A stretch of DNA of 64,000 nt from Bradyrhizobium jicamae (GTDB lineage: Bacteria > Pseudomonadota > Alphaproteobacteria > Rhizobiales > Xanthobacteraceae). The stretch lies in assembly GCF_018130215.1 (NCBI RefSeq), contig NZ_JAFCKQ010000010.1, positions 1 to 64,000 on the forward strand. The letters run 5' to 3'. Position numbers and translations under genes: made by a program. The first letter of the stretch is position 1, and every line of letters begins with the position of its first letter. Shown here in pieces: positions 53,435 through 62,296 of this stretch. The notes beneath the pieces were generated by a model that saw only the letters and a list, made by a program, of their open reading frames with translations, was not told where the DNA came from and did no database searches.

Positions 53435-54568
53435 ATGAAATCACCGATCTGCGACATGCTGGGGATCGAATTCCCCCTGCTCGCCTTCAGCCATTGCCGC
53501 GACGTGGTAGCGGCAGTCAGCCGCGCCGGCGGTTTCGGCGTGTTCGGCGCGACCGCGCACACGCCGGAGACGCTGGAGCAGGAGTTGAAATGGATCGACG
53601 CGCATGTCGACGGCAAGCCCTATGGCATAGACGTACTGATCCCCGAGAACATCTCCACCGCGGGCGAGAAGAACGTCACCTGGAAGAGCCTCGAAGCGCG
53701 CGTCTCGCAACAGCACCGCGACTTCACCCGCAATCTCCTGAAGAAATACGACATCGAGCTGACGACGCGGAACGTCGCCGACAATCAGCCGCAGCCATTC
53801 GATGCCGAGACCGCGCTCCAGCTGCTCGACGTCTCATTCCGCCATCCGATCCGGCTGATCGCGAATGCGCTCGGCGTGCCGCCGAAGGCGATGATCGATC
53901 GCGGCAAGAAGCACGGCGTGCCGGTCGCAGCGCTGGTCGGGGCCAAGGAGCACGCGCTGCGCCAGGTTGCGGCCGGCGTCGACATCCTGGTCGTGCAGGG
54001 CACCGAGGCGGGCGGTCATTGCGGCGAGGTCTCGACCATGGTGTTGGTGCCCGAGGTGATCAAGGCGATCAAGCCGATACGGGATGTGCCGGTGCTTGCC
54101 GCCGGCGGGATCATGACCGGGCGGCAGATGGCGGCGTGCATGGCGATGGGCGCGGCCGGCGCCTGGACCGGCTCGGTGTGGCTCGCGACCGTGGAATCGG
54201 AGACGTCGGAGGTCTTCCGCGAGAAGATGATCGCGGCCTCCTCACGCGACGCGGTGCGCTCCAGGGGGCGCACCGGCAAGCCGGCACGGCAGCTCCGCTC
54301 GGTCTGGACCGATGCCTGGGATCGCTCGCCCGAGAGCCCGGGCGCGCTGCCGATGCCGTTGCAAAGCATCATCAGCCGCGATGCCTTCAATTCGATCGAC
54401 CGCGCCGCGGCAGCCGGCAACGACAAGGCGCGCGACCTCGTCAGCTACTTCGTCGGCCAGGGCGTCGGCTTGATCGACAGCGTGAAATCCGCCGGCGCCG
54501 TGGTGCAGGAGTTCAAGGAGGATTTCATCGAGGCCATCGAGCACATGAACGCGCTGGTCGCGGAGTGA
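53435..54568 (+). CDS. Nitronate monooxygenase family protein (2-nitropropane dioxygenase fold)
   Basis: A 377-residue FMN TIM-barrel protein. FMN-binding segments are FSHCRDVVAAVSRAGGFGVF near the start, VQGTEAGGHCGEVSTMVLVP and PVLAAGGIMTGRQMAACMAM. The His in AGGH matches the class I catalytic residue. True substrates of many homologues are unknown; some are enoyl-CoA-type reductases rather than nitronate oxidases. The start ATG 53435 is preceded by GGGAGAG; longer frames upstream lack family sequence. It is followed by a thiolase-like gene on the same strand after a repeat element. Confidence 0.87.
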   Translation: MKSPICDMLGIEFPLLAFSHCRDVVAAVSRAGGFGVFGATAHTPETLEQELKWIDAHVDGKPYGIDVLIPENISTAGEKNVTWKSLEARVSQQHRDFTRNLLKKYDIELTTRNVADNQPQPFDAETALQLLDVSFRHPIRLIANALGVPPKAMIDRGKKHGVPVAALVGAKEHALRQVAAGVDILVVQGTEAGGHCGEVSTMVLVPEVIKAIKPIRDVPVLAAGGIMTGRQMAACMAMGAAGAWTGSVWLATVESETSEVFREKMIAASSRDAVRSRGRTGKPARQLRSVWTDAWDRSPESPGALPMPLQSIISRDAFNSIDRAAAAGNDKARDLVSYFVGQGVGLIDSVKSAGAVVQEFKEDFIEAIEHMNALVAE

Positions 54569-54581
54569 CGGTCCTTCTCCC

Positions 54582-54665
54582 CGTCATTGCCAGCGAAGCG
54601 ACGCAATCCTTCTATCTCCGAACCGAGATATGGATTGCTTCGTCGCTTCGCTCCTCGCAATGACG
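54582..54665. repeat. ATTGCGAGCGAAGCGAAG palindromic repeat, copy 3
   Basis: CGTCATTGCCAGCGAAGCGA at the left faces GCTTCGTCGCTTCGCTCCTC at the right, followed by GCAATGACGG. This copy lies between two genes in the same direction, so it is not simply a terminator of convergent genes. Confidence 0.8.
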
Positions 54666-54696
54666 GTCATCAAATCCAGAAAGCGAACCAACAAGA

Positions 54697-56208
54697 ATGT
54701 CGAACAGCATCCCCGAAGACCGCATTCCCGTCATTGTCGGCGTCGGCGAGATCGTCGATCGTCCGAAGGACATCACCGCCGGCCTCGAGCCGCTCGCACT
54801 GCTGGAACAGGCGCTGCAGCGCGCCGAGGCCGACAGCGGCGCAAGGCTGCTCGGCGAGATCCAGTCGCTCGACATCGTCAACTTCCTGAGCTGGCGCTAC
54901 CGCGATCCGGAGAAGCAGCTGGCGCAGCGCCTCGGCATTCAGCCTGCGCATCTCCATTACGGCCCGGTCGGTGGCGAGAGCCCGATCCGCTATCTGCACG
55001 AGGCGGCGCAGCGCATCGCGCGCGGCGAATGCAGCGTCGCCGCGGTCTGCGGTGCCGAGGCGCAGTCGACCGCGACGAAGGCTCAGCGCGCCGGGATCGA
55101 GCTGCCCTGGACGCCGTTTGCCCATGATGTCGAGGAGCCGAAGCGTGGCGCCGCGTTCCAGAAGCCGATGGCGGTGACGCTCGGCGTCTTCCGGCCGATC
55201 ACGGTCTATCCTCTTTATGAGTCGGCGACCTCGGCGCATTGGGGCCAGACGCCGCGCGAGGCGCTAAGGGAATCCGGCGAGCTGTGGTCGACCTATGCCC
55301 ACGTTGCCGCCGACAATCCGAACTCGTGGCTCAAGAAGAAGTTCAGCGCCGACGAGATCACGACCGCGACGCCCGACAACCGGATGATCGCCTGGCCCTA
55401 CACGAAACTGATGGTTGCGAACCCGACCGTGAACATGGGCGGCGCGCTGATCCTGACCAGCCTTGCCAAGGCGCGCGCCGCCGGCGTGCCGGAAGACAGG
55501 TTGATCTATCCTCTCGGCGGCGCCTCCGCGGAAGAGCCGCGCGATTACCTCACCCGCGACCAGTTCGTCGAGAGCCATTCGCAGACCGCGGTGCTCAAAG
55601 CCGTGATGGACCTCGTGCAGGGCGATGGGAGGAAGTTCGACGCCATCGAGCTCTACAGCTGCTTCCCCTGCGTGCCCAAGATGGCGCGCCGCACGCTGGG
55701 CCTGGGTGCCGACGTGCGACCCACCGTGACCGGCGGGCTGACGTTCTTCGGTGCGCCGCTTAACACCTACATGACGCATGCGGCCTGCGCGATGGTGCGC
55801 AACCTGCGCAGCCGGGGCAAGCTCGGCCTGCTCTACGGCCAGGGCGGCTTCGTCACCAAGCATCATGGCCTGGTGCTGTCGCGCGAGGCGCCGAAGGCCG
55901 CGCTGAAGCAGGCGACCTCCGTGCAGGCGGAGGCCGAGCGCAATCGGCGCGCAGTGCCCGAGTTTGCCACAGAGGCGCGCGGCAAGGGCAAGGTCGAGGC
56001 CTTCACCGTGATCTATCGCGGCAATGGCGAGGTCGAGCACGGCGTCACCATGCTGCGCACCGAGGATGGCAAACGAACGCTCGGCCGCATCCCTGCGAGC
56101 GATACGGCGACGCTGGCCTATCTGCAGAGCATGGACCGCACCCCGGTCGGCTCGACGGGCGACATCGTCACCGCCGGTGACGGCATGCTGGAGTGGCGGG
56201 TGGCTTAG
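54697..56208 (+). CDS. Thiolase-like protein with C-terminal extra domain (TLP1 type)
   Basis: A 503-residue thiolase-superfamily protein usually labelled acetyl-CoA acetyltransferase. The thiolase-fold part runs to about residue 395. A C-terminal addition of about 100 residues (FTVIYRGNGEVEHGVTML and onward) resembles the extra domain of thiolase-like protein type 1 of mycobacteria. Where a nucleophilic Cys is expected the sequence reads YGPVGGESPIRYL, without Cys. The later loops LTFFGAPLNTYMTHAACAMV and LYGQGGFVTKHHGLVLS also differ from true thiolases. Activity is therefore uncertain; it may bind or modify CoA esters. Confidence 0.82.
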   Translation: MSNSIPEDRIPVIVGVGEIVDRPKDITAGLEPLALLEQALQRAEADSGARLLGEIQSLDIVNFLSWRYRDPEKQLAQRLGIQPAHLHYGPVGGESPIRYLHEAAQRIARGECSVAAVCGAEAQSTATKAQRAGIELPWTPFAHDVEEPKRGAAFQKPMAVTLGVFRPITVYPLYESATSAHWGQTPREALRESGELWSTYAHVAADNPNSWLKKKFSADEITTATPDNRMIAWPYTKLMVANPTVNMGGALILTSLAKARAAGVPEDRLIYPLGGASAEEPRDYLTRDQFVESHSQTAVLKAVMDLVQGDGRKFDAIELYSCFPCVPKMARRTLGLGADVRPTVTGGLTFFGAPLNTYMTHAACAMVRNLRSRGKLGLLYGQGGFVTKHHGLVLSREAPKAALKQATSVQAEAERNRRAVPEFATEARGKGKVEAFTVIYRGNGEVEHGVTMLRTEDGKRTLGRIPASDTATLAYLQSMDRTPVGSTGDIVTAGDGMLEWRVA

Positions 56209-56214
56209 GAGTTC

Positions 56215-56275
56215 TCACCCGCTCTTGCGGGGAGAGGGGCTCTCCCCCTCACCCGGATCGCATCTGACGATGCGA
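56215..56275. repeat. CCCCTCACCCGGATCGCA palindromic repeat, copy 3 (short)
   Basis: CACCCGCTCTTGCGGGGAGA at the left, then CCCCTCACCCGGATCGCATC and GACGATGCGAGC. It matches only the inner part of the copies at 31976-32114 and 49301-49446, and lies between convergent genes. Confidence 0.6.
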
Positions 56276-56291
56276 GCTGGAGGAAAGAGCC

Positions 56292-57491
56292 CTACCCCTT
56301 TACATCCTGCTTCTCGGACGCCGTCGGCTTGCCCTTGGCGGTGGCGCCGACCACGCGGACATGGTCGCCGTCGGCGAGGCCGTCCGGCGGGGCGGTGATG
56401 ACGCGGTCGTCGGGGGCGAGACCCGACGCCAGCTCGATCTCCTTGCCGAGATCGCGCCCGATCGTCACCGTCTTGAACACCACCTTGTCGTCCGGGTTCA
56501 CGGTTGCGACCCGCAATCCGCTGCTGTTGAAGATCAGCGCGCTGGCGGGAACGCTGAGCGGAGTCGAGTCGCGCTGCAGATTGAGCTTCACGCTGGCATA
56601 GCCGCCCGGCATCAGCTCACCGGAGGAATTGTCCAGTCCGAGCTGCATCCGCGTGGTTCCGGATGCGACGTCGACGGCCTGCGACGAGGCCTCGACCGTC
56701 GCCGGGAACGTCCGGTTCGGATATTCCGGCATCGTGAGCGTGGCCTTGGCGCCGATCCTGATCGCCGGCACGTAGGTCTGCGGCACGTTAACGTAGACGC
56801 GCAGCTTGCGGGTATCGGAGATCGTGAACATCGCTGGACCCGTGCCGCCACCGGCATTGATCAGCGCGCCGACGTCGGTGTCGCGCGAGGTGACCACGCC
56901 GTCGAACGGCACCGTGATCTTCTTGTAGCCGGCGAGCGCTTCCAGCCTCTCTACATTGGCCTGGCCGGCCTTGACCGCACCATTCTTGTTGGAGAGGTCG
57001 GCGGTGCGCTCGTCGATCTCCTGCGCGGAAACGAAGTTCGACGCCACCAGCGTCTTGCGCCTGTTCAGCGTGGCCTCCGAGAGTTTTGCGCTGGCTTCCG
57101 CACTGGCAAGGTCGGCGCGAGCCTGCAGCAATTGCTGGTCGAGGTCAGGGGCCTCGATCTCGGCGATGACCTGACCGGCCTTGACCCGCGCGCCGATGTC
57201 TGCGCTCCAGCTCTTAAGGTATCCGGACACCCGCGCGAAGATCGGCGCCCTGTAATAGGCTTCCAACCGGCCCGGCAGGTCCAGGGTCGGGCTCAGCGCC
57301 TTGGCGTTGGGCAATGCCACCGCGACGGTCGGAATGGCCTGGTCCTCGGTCCATTCCTTCAGTTGCGTACCCTGCTCCTCGCGGGCGCGGATTCCGGTGC
57401 CGACAATCAGGCCTGCGGCGATCAGTGCCACCACGCCGAAGATGCCCAGTTTCCGGTGCGACACCGGTGGGCGCGGTTCAGTGGGCGGCAT
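56292..57491 (-). CDS. RND efflux periplasmic adaptor (membrane fusion protein)
   Basis: A 399-residue adaptor linking an RND pump to an outer-membrane channel. An N-terminal membrane anchor (LGIFGVVALIAAGLIVGTGI, about residues 15-34) is followed by a lipoyl half-motif YYRAPIFARVSGYLKSWSAD, a helical hairpin of about 60 residues, the second half-motif ITVPFDGVVTSRDTDVGALI and a beta-barrel. Its start overlaps the end of the permease gene by 14 nt, so the pair forms one operon with the permease first. No outer-membrane channel gene is beside it. Confidence 0.92.
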   Translation of the reverse strand: MPPTEPRPPVSHRKLGIFGVVALIAAGLIVGTGIRAREEQGTQLKEWTEDQAIPTVAVALPNAKALSPTLDLPGRLEAYYRAPIFARVSGYLKSWSADIGARVKAGQVIAEIEAPDLDQQLLQARADLASAEASAKLSEATLNRRKTLVASNFVSAQEIDERTADLSNKNGAVKAGQANVERLEALAGYKKITVPFDGVVTSRDTDVGALINAGGGTGPAMFTISDTRKLRVYVNVPQTYVPAIRIGAKATLTMPEYPNRTFPATVEASSQAVDVASGTTRMQLGLDNSSGELMPGGYASVKLNLQRDSTPLSVPASALIFNSSGLRVATVNPDDKVVFKTVTIGRDLGKEIELASGLAPDDRVITAPPDGLADGDHVRVVGATAKGKPTASEKQDVKG

Positions 57492-60400
57492 GCTGGATCT
57501 CCGATGAGGCGGCGGCTTTGGCGCCTTGTTTCTTGTGTACCATACTAAATACCACGGGAACAAACATCAGGGTCGCGAAGGTGGCGAAGATCAGACCGCC
57601 GATCACGGCCCGCCCCAGCGGTGCGTTCTGCTCGCCGCCCTCGCCCAGTCCCAGCGCCATCGGCGCCATGCCGATGATCATGGCAAGCGCCGTCATCAGG
57701 ACCGGGCGGAAGCGGACGAAGCCTGCCTCCAGCGCCGCCGCCACCGGATCGCCCAGTTCCTCATAGCGCTCGCGGGCGAAGCTGATGACGAGCACGCTGT
57801 TGGCGGTGGCCACGCCCATGCACATGATGGCCCCGGTCAGTGCCGGGACCGACAGCGTCGTCTGGGTCGTGAACAGCATCCAGACGATGCCGGCGAGCGC
57901 TGCGGGCAGCGCCGTTATGATCACGAACGGGTCCGACCAGGACTGGAAGTTGACCACGATCAGGAAGTAGATCAGCACCACGGCGCCGAGCAGGCCGAAC
58001 AGCAGGCCGGTGAAGGCCGAGTTCATGGTCTGCACCTGGCCGAGCAGCACCACGGAGGAGCCTTTCGGCACCTCCTTGGCGGTCTCCGCGATCAACGCGC
58101 GCACCTCGGTCGCGACCGCGCCGAGGTCGCGGCCCTGGGTCGTCGCATAGATCTGCACCAGCGACTGGATGTCGTACTGCGACACCACGGCGCTCGAGGT
58201 CGCCCGCTTGATGTCGGCGATGCCGCCGAGGATCGGCGCCTGGGTGTTGCCGGTCGCCGTGATCGGCAGCGTCTGCAGCGCGCTCAGGGAGTCGATCTGG
58301 TATTGCGGCGTCTGCATCACGATCGAATAGGACACGCCGTTATCGGGGTTGAGGTAGTAGGTCGGCGCGACCTGCGACGAGCCGGCGAGATTGACCACGA
58401 GCGCATTGGTGACGTCGCGCTCGGTCAGCCCGACATATTGCGCACGGGTGCGGTCGACATCGATGTTGAAGGTCGGGCTGTTGGGCGATTGCTGGATGCG
58501 CGCATCCGCGATGCCGGGGATGCGCTTGATCCTGCTGAGCAGCTTGCTGGCGTAGGCGAAGTTGGCCTCGAGATTGGCGCCGCGGATCTGCAAATCGATC
58601 GGCGCCGGCGCGCCGAAGTTCAGGATCTGGCTGACGATGTCGGCCGGCAGGAATGCGAAGCTGACGCCGGGGAACAGGCGCGGCAACTGCTCCCGCAGCG
58701 TGCGGACGTGCTCGGCGGTCGGCTTGTGGCCTTCCTTCAGCTTGATCTGGATGTCGCCATCCTGCGGGCCGATCACGCCGGTGTTGTTGTAGGTCATGTT
58801 GATGCCCGAGATCGGCATGCCGATGTTGTCGGTCATGGTCTCGATCTCGCCCGGCACCAGCTTGCGGATCGCCTTCTGGACATCGGCGAGTTGGTTGGCA
58901 GCCTCCTCGACGCGGGTGCCGACCTGGGTGCGGACATGCATCAGGATGTTGCCGGCGTCGACCGCGGGGAAGAAGTTGCGCCCGAGGAACGGCACCAGCA
59001 GGAACGAGGCAACAACGACGGCCAGGAAGCAGGTCACGAAAATGGCGCGGTGGCCGAGCGCCAGCGCGAGCAGGCCGCGATAGCCGCCGCGGATACGCTC
59101 GAACCGCGTCTCGAAGCCGCGCTGGAACCAGACCAGAGGATTGCGTGACCTGGGCGGCTCACCCTCGTGATGAACATGCGACTGCAACAGATAGTTCGCC
59201 ATCGTCGGCACCAGCGTGCGCGACAGGATGAACGACCAGATCATCGCGAACATCACCGCTTCCGCCATCGGCACGAACAGGAAGCGTGCGACGCCGGTCA
59301 GGAAGAACATCGGCACGAACACGATGCAGATGCAGAGCAACGAGACGAAGGCCGGCGTCACGATCTGGTTGGCACCGTCGAGGATCGACTGCTCGACCGG
59401 CTTGCCCTGCTCGAGGTGGTAATTGATGTTCTCGATCGTCACCGTGGCGTCATCGACCAGGATGCCGACGGCGAGCGCGAGCCCGCCGAGCGTCATGATG
59501 TTCAGCGTCTCGCCGATCGCCGACAGCATGATGATGGCGCCCAGCACCGACAGCGGGATCGACACCGCGATGATGATGGTCGAGCGCCAGCTGCCGAGGA
59601 ACAGCAGAATCATGACGCTGGTGAGCAACGCGGCGATCACGCCCTCGAATGCGACGCCCTGGATCGCGCCACGAACGAATACCGACTGGTCGCCGATGAA
59701 GCCGATCTTGAGCGCGTCCGGCATCTGGTCCTTGACGTCGATGACCTTCTGCTTGATGCCGGAGATGATGTCGAGCGTCGAGGTGGCACCCGCCTTCAGC
59801 ACCATCATCAGCACCGAGCGGTTGCCGTCGACATGGACGATGTTGGTCTGCGGCGGATTGCCGTCGCGCACGCTGGCGACGTCGCGCACATAGACCATCG
59901 CGCCGTTGACTGTCTTGATCGGCAGGTCGCCGAGCTCCTCGATCCTGAGCGGCGAGTTGTTGAGGTTGACGGTGTACTCGAAGCCGCCGATCTTCTGGGT
60001 GCCGACCGGCGTGATCAGGTTCTGCGCGGCGAGCGCGTTGGCGACGTCCTGGCCCGACAGGCCGCGCGCCTGCAGCGCGGTCGAATTGAGGTCGATCTGG
60101 ATCTGGCGCTGCTTGCCGCCGAACGGATAGGGAATCGCAGCACCTGGCACGGTGACCAGCGGCGTGCGCAGCTGGTTGATGCCGATATCGGCGAGGTTCT
60201 GTTCGGTCAGGCCGTCGCCCGATAGCGCGACCTGGATGATCGGAACCGTCGAGGCGCTATAGTTCAGGATCAGCGGCGGCGTCGCGCCCGGCGGCATCTG
60301 CTTGAGCAGGGTCTGCGAGATCGCGGTGACCTGCGCATTGGCGGTGCGGATGTCGACATTGGGCTGGAAGAAGATCTTGATGATGCCGACGCCGTTATAG

Positions 60401-60657
60401 GAATTGGCGGCGATATGCTCGATGTCGTTGACCGTCGTGGTCAGCGCGCGCTGGAACGGCGTGGTGATACGCCCGGACATCTGGTCGGGCGGCAGCCCGG
60501 TGTACTGCCAGACCACGCCGATCACGGGAATGCGAATGTCCGGAAAGATGTCGGTCGGCGTGCGCAGCGCCGCCAGCGGTCCGATGATCAGCAGCAGGAG
60601 CGCGAGCACGACGAAGGTATATGGCCGGCTCAGCGCGATACGGACCAGTGCAATCAT
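57478..60657 (-). CDS. RND efflux permease
   Basis: A 1059-residue proton-driven pump of the AcrB/CzcA superfamily. It has the usual plan: transmembrane helix 1 (residues 9-30), a large periplasmic loop, helices 2-6, a second large loop and helices 8-12. The proton-relay helix 4 carries GGLALAVGILVDDATVTIEN with the paired Asp. TDIFPDIRIPVIGVVWQYTG follows helix 1. Typical cargos are drugs, solvents or organic acids; metal-specific signatures were not seen. Transcribed before its adaptor; the intergenic region upstream (60658-61006) shows no clear regulator gene. Confidence 0.92.
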   Translation of the reverse strand: MIALVRIALSRPYTFVVLALLLLIIGPLAALRTPTDIFPDIRIPVIGVVWQYTGLPPDQMSGRITTPFQRALTTTVNDIEHIAANSYNGVGIIKIFFQPNVDIRTANAQVTAISQTLLKQMPPGATPPLILNYSASTVPIIQVALSGDGLTEQNLADIGINQLRTPLVTVPGAAIPYPFGGKQRQIQIDLNSTALQARGLSGQDVANALAAQNLITPVGTQKIGGFEYTVNLNNSPLRIEELGDLPIKTVNGAMVYVRDVASVRDGNPPQTNIVHVDGNRSVLMMVLKAGATSTLDIISGIKQKVIDVKDQMPDALKIGFIGDQSVFVRGAIQGVAFEGVIAALLTSVMILLFLGSWRSTIIIAVSIPLSVLGAIIMLSAIGETLNIMTLGGLALAVGILVDDATVTIENINYHLEQGKPVEQSILDGANQIVTPAFVSLLCICIVFVPMFFLTGVARFLFVPMAEAVMFAMIWSFILSRTLVPTMANYLLQSHVHHEGEPPRSRNPLVWFQRGFETRFERIRGGYRGLLALALGHRAIFVTCFLAVVVASFLLVPFLGRNFFPAVDAGNILMHVRTQVGTRVEEAANQLADVQKAIRKLVPGEIETMTDNIGMPISGINMTYNNTGVIGPQDGDIQIKLKEGHKPTAEHVRTLREQLPRLFPGVSFAFLPADIVSQILNFGAPAPIDLQIRGANLEANFAYASKLLSRIKRIPGIADARIQQSPNSPTFNIDVDRTRAQYVGLTERDVTNALVVNLAGSSQVAPTYYLNPDNGVSYSIVMQTPQYQIDSLSALQTLPITATGNTQAPILGGIADIKRATSSAVVSQYDIQSLVQIYATTQGRDLGAVATEVRALIAETAKEVPKGSSVVLLGQVQTMNSAFTGLLFGLLGAVVLIYFLIVVNFQSWSDPFVIITALPAALAGIVWMLFTTQTTLSVPALTGAIMCMGVATANSVLVISFARERYEELGDPVAAALEAGFVRFRPVLMTALAMIIGMAPMALGLGEGGEQNAPLGRAVIGGLIFATFATLMFVPVVFSMVHKKQGAKAAASSEIQHAAH

Positions 60658-61006
60658 AAAGGAAGCATTCCCGAAAAAAGCCCGCTTCAGGCGAAGGAAT
60701 CGGCGTTACCAAAGGTCGTTCCGCTCAGGTGCCGATTTACCCGAAGCACGGCGAAAGGCCAACCCGCGCAGCCACGGAGGCCTTCACTTCATTGGCATAG
60801 CTCGGTGAGGCCGCGGATCCGTGCGGCCCAACCGTCATGGCATTGCCGGCGGGTCGGTCAATGGGGCGCCTGAAACCAAACGTCCCGGCTCCGAAAATCG
60901 TCAGACCGGGAGAACGATTTCTCCTCGCACGCGAGCGGCGCATCGCAGGTCTGCGAAAATGCAAAGCGAACGCCGCAGCCAGCCGAAAGTGGCGCGAGCC
61001 GCGTGA
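60658..61006. other. Intergenic region between the RND operon and otnK, no gene seen
   Basis: About 350 bases without a supportable gene. Short frames on both strands are rich in Arg and lack family sequence. The RND promoter should be here, but I cannot point to it. No strong hairpin was recognised after the otnK stop. Confidence 0.5.
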
Positions 61007-62296
61007 TCAGCGCATCAGGTTGAGCGCATCAGAGAAAAATTGCGGCCCGCCGAAATTGCCTGACTTCAAGGCGAGCAGCATCTCGCCGTTCTTGATTCCG
61101 ACGGCGCGCAAAACCGGAACGCCGGCCGCGATTTCCGCGCCGACCAGGAATCCCGGAATCCGCAGGCGATCGACCACAGCGCCGGAGGTCTCGCCGCCGG
61201 CGACCACCAGCCTGCGCACGCCCGACTGCACGAGACCTTCCGCGATATCGGCCATCGCCTGCTCGATGGCATGTCCGGCCGCATCGCGGCCATGCCGGGA
61301 CTGCAGGGCTGCGACTTCGTCCGGGGTCGAACTGCTCGCGATCAGCACCGGCCCATCGCCGACGCGATCCTTTGCCCAGGCGAGCGCGCGCTGTGCCTCG
61401 TCCTGGCCGGCGATCGCACGCTCGGGATCGAGATGCAGCACCGGCATCACAGCCTCGGCGCTGGCGATCTGCTGCAGCGTAGCCTGCGAGCAGCTACCGG
61501 CGAGGCAGGCGGCCGGACCGCCGATCGCGGCGTCGGTCCTTGCGCCGAGCACCTCCCGCTTGACCCTGCCGGAAGCGACCAGCGCCCGCGCCAGTCCAAG
61601 GCCGATACCGGAGGCGCCGACCGAGAGGCGATGGTCCAGCGCCACCTGCCCGATGATTTCGAGATCGCGGTCGAACACCGCGTCGATGACTGCAGCGCCG
61701 ATGCCCTTGGCGGAAAGCTCGGCCAGCCTGGCCCGGACGGCACCCGCGCCGCGGGTCAGCGACGCCAGATCGACCAATCCGACCTTGGTCCCGCTCTGGC
61801 GCGCCAGCACCCGGACCAGGTTGGAATCGTGCATCGGATTGAGCGGATGATCCTTCAGCGGGCTTTCGTTGAGCGGCACGGAGCCGACGAACAGATTGCC
61901 CTGGTAGACAGTGCGTCCGGTCTCCGGGAAGGCCGGCGTCACCAGCACGATCGCGTCACCACTATCGGCGCGTAGCGCATCCATCACGGGACCGATATTG
62001 CCTGCATCGGTGGAATCGAAGGTCGAGCAGATCTTGAACAGGATGTGCGCGGCGCCCCGGCTGCGTAGCCATTTTTCCGCAGCGCGCGAGCGCGTCACCG
62101 CGAGCCTGGCCTCGATCGAGCGGCTCTTCAGCGACACCACGACGGCGTCGACCTCGGGCAGCGCCAGATCGTCGGGCGGCACGCCGATGGTCTGCACGGT
62201 GCGCAGGCCGGCGCGGGTGAGTGTGTTGGCGAGATCGGAGGCGCCGGTATAGTCGTCGGCGATGCAGCCAAGCGACAGTTTCGCTGCTGGAGTCAC
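61007..62296 (-). CDS. otnK: Four-carbon acid sugar kinase, 3-oxo-tetronate 4-kinase type
   Basis: A 429-residue DUF1537-family kinase that phosphorylates 3-oxo-tetronate at C4. It follows E. coli OtnK well: GCIADDYTGASDLANTL, VVVSLKSRSIEA, FKICSTFDSTDAGNIGPVMD, GRTVYQGNLFVGSVPLNES and, near the end, RRLVVAGGETSGAVVDRL with the ATP-binding glycine loop. It starts at GTG 62296, overlapping the otnI stop as GTGA. The product would be split by an OtnC-type aldolase, whose gene is not in the window. Confidence 0.93.
   Translation of the reverse strand: MTPAAKLSLGCIADDYTGASDLANTLTRAGLRTVQTIGVPPDDLALPEVDAVVVSLKSRSIEARLAVTRSRAAEKWLRSRGAAHILFKICSTFDSTDAGNIGPVMDALRADSGDAIVLVTPAFPETGRTVYQGNLFVGSVPLNESPLKDHPLNPMHDSNLVRVLARQSGTKVGLVDLASLTRGAGAVRARLAELSAKGIGAAVIDAVFDRDLEIIGQVALDHRLSVGASGIGLGLARALVASGRVKREVLGARTDAAIGGPAACLAGSCSQATLQQIASAEAVMPVLHLDPERAIAGQDEAQRALAWAKDRVGDGPVLIASSSTPDEVAALQSRHGRDAAGHAIEQAMADIAEGLVQSGVRRLVVAGGETSGAVVDRLRIPGFLVGAEIAAGVPVLRAVGIKNGEMLLALKSGNFGGPQFFSDALNLMR

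Noticed and set aside
41274..54665. Insertion-sequence ends
   Set aside because: The palindromes are complete small elements with no transposase between them and no visible target duplications.
60737..60964. Small 75-codon gene on the minus strand
   Set aside because: Arg-rich, no ribosome site of note, no recognisable family, and composition like other non-coding frames nearby.
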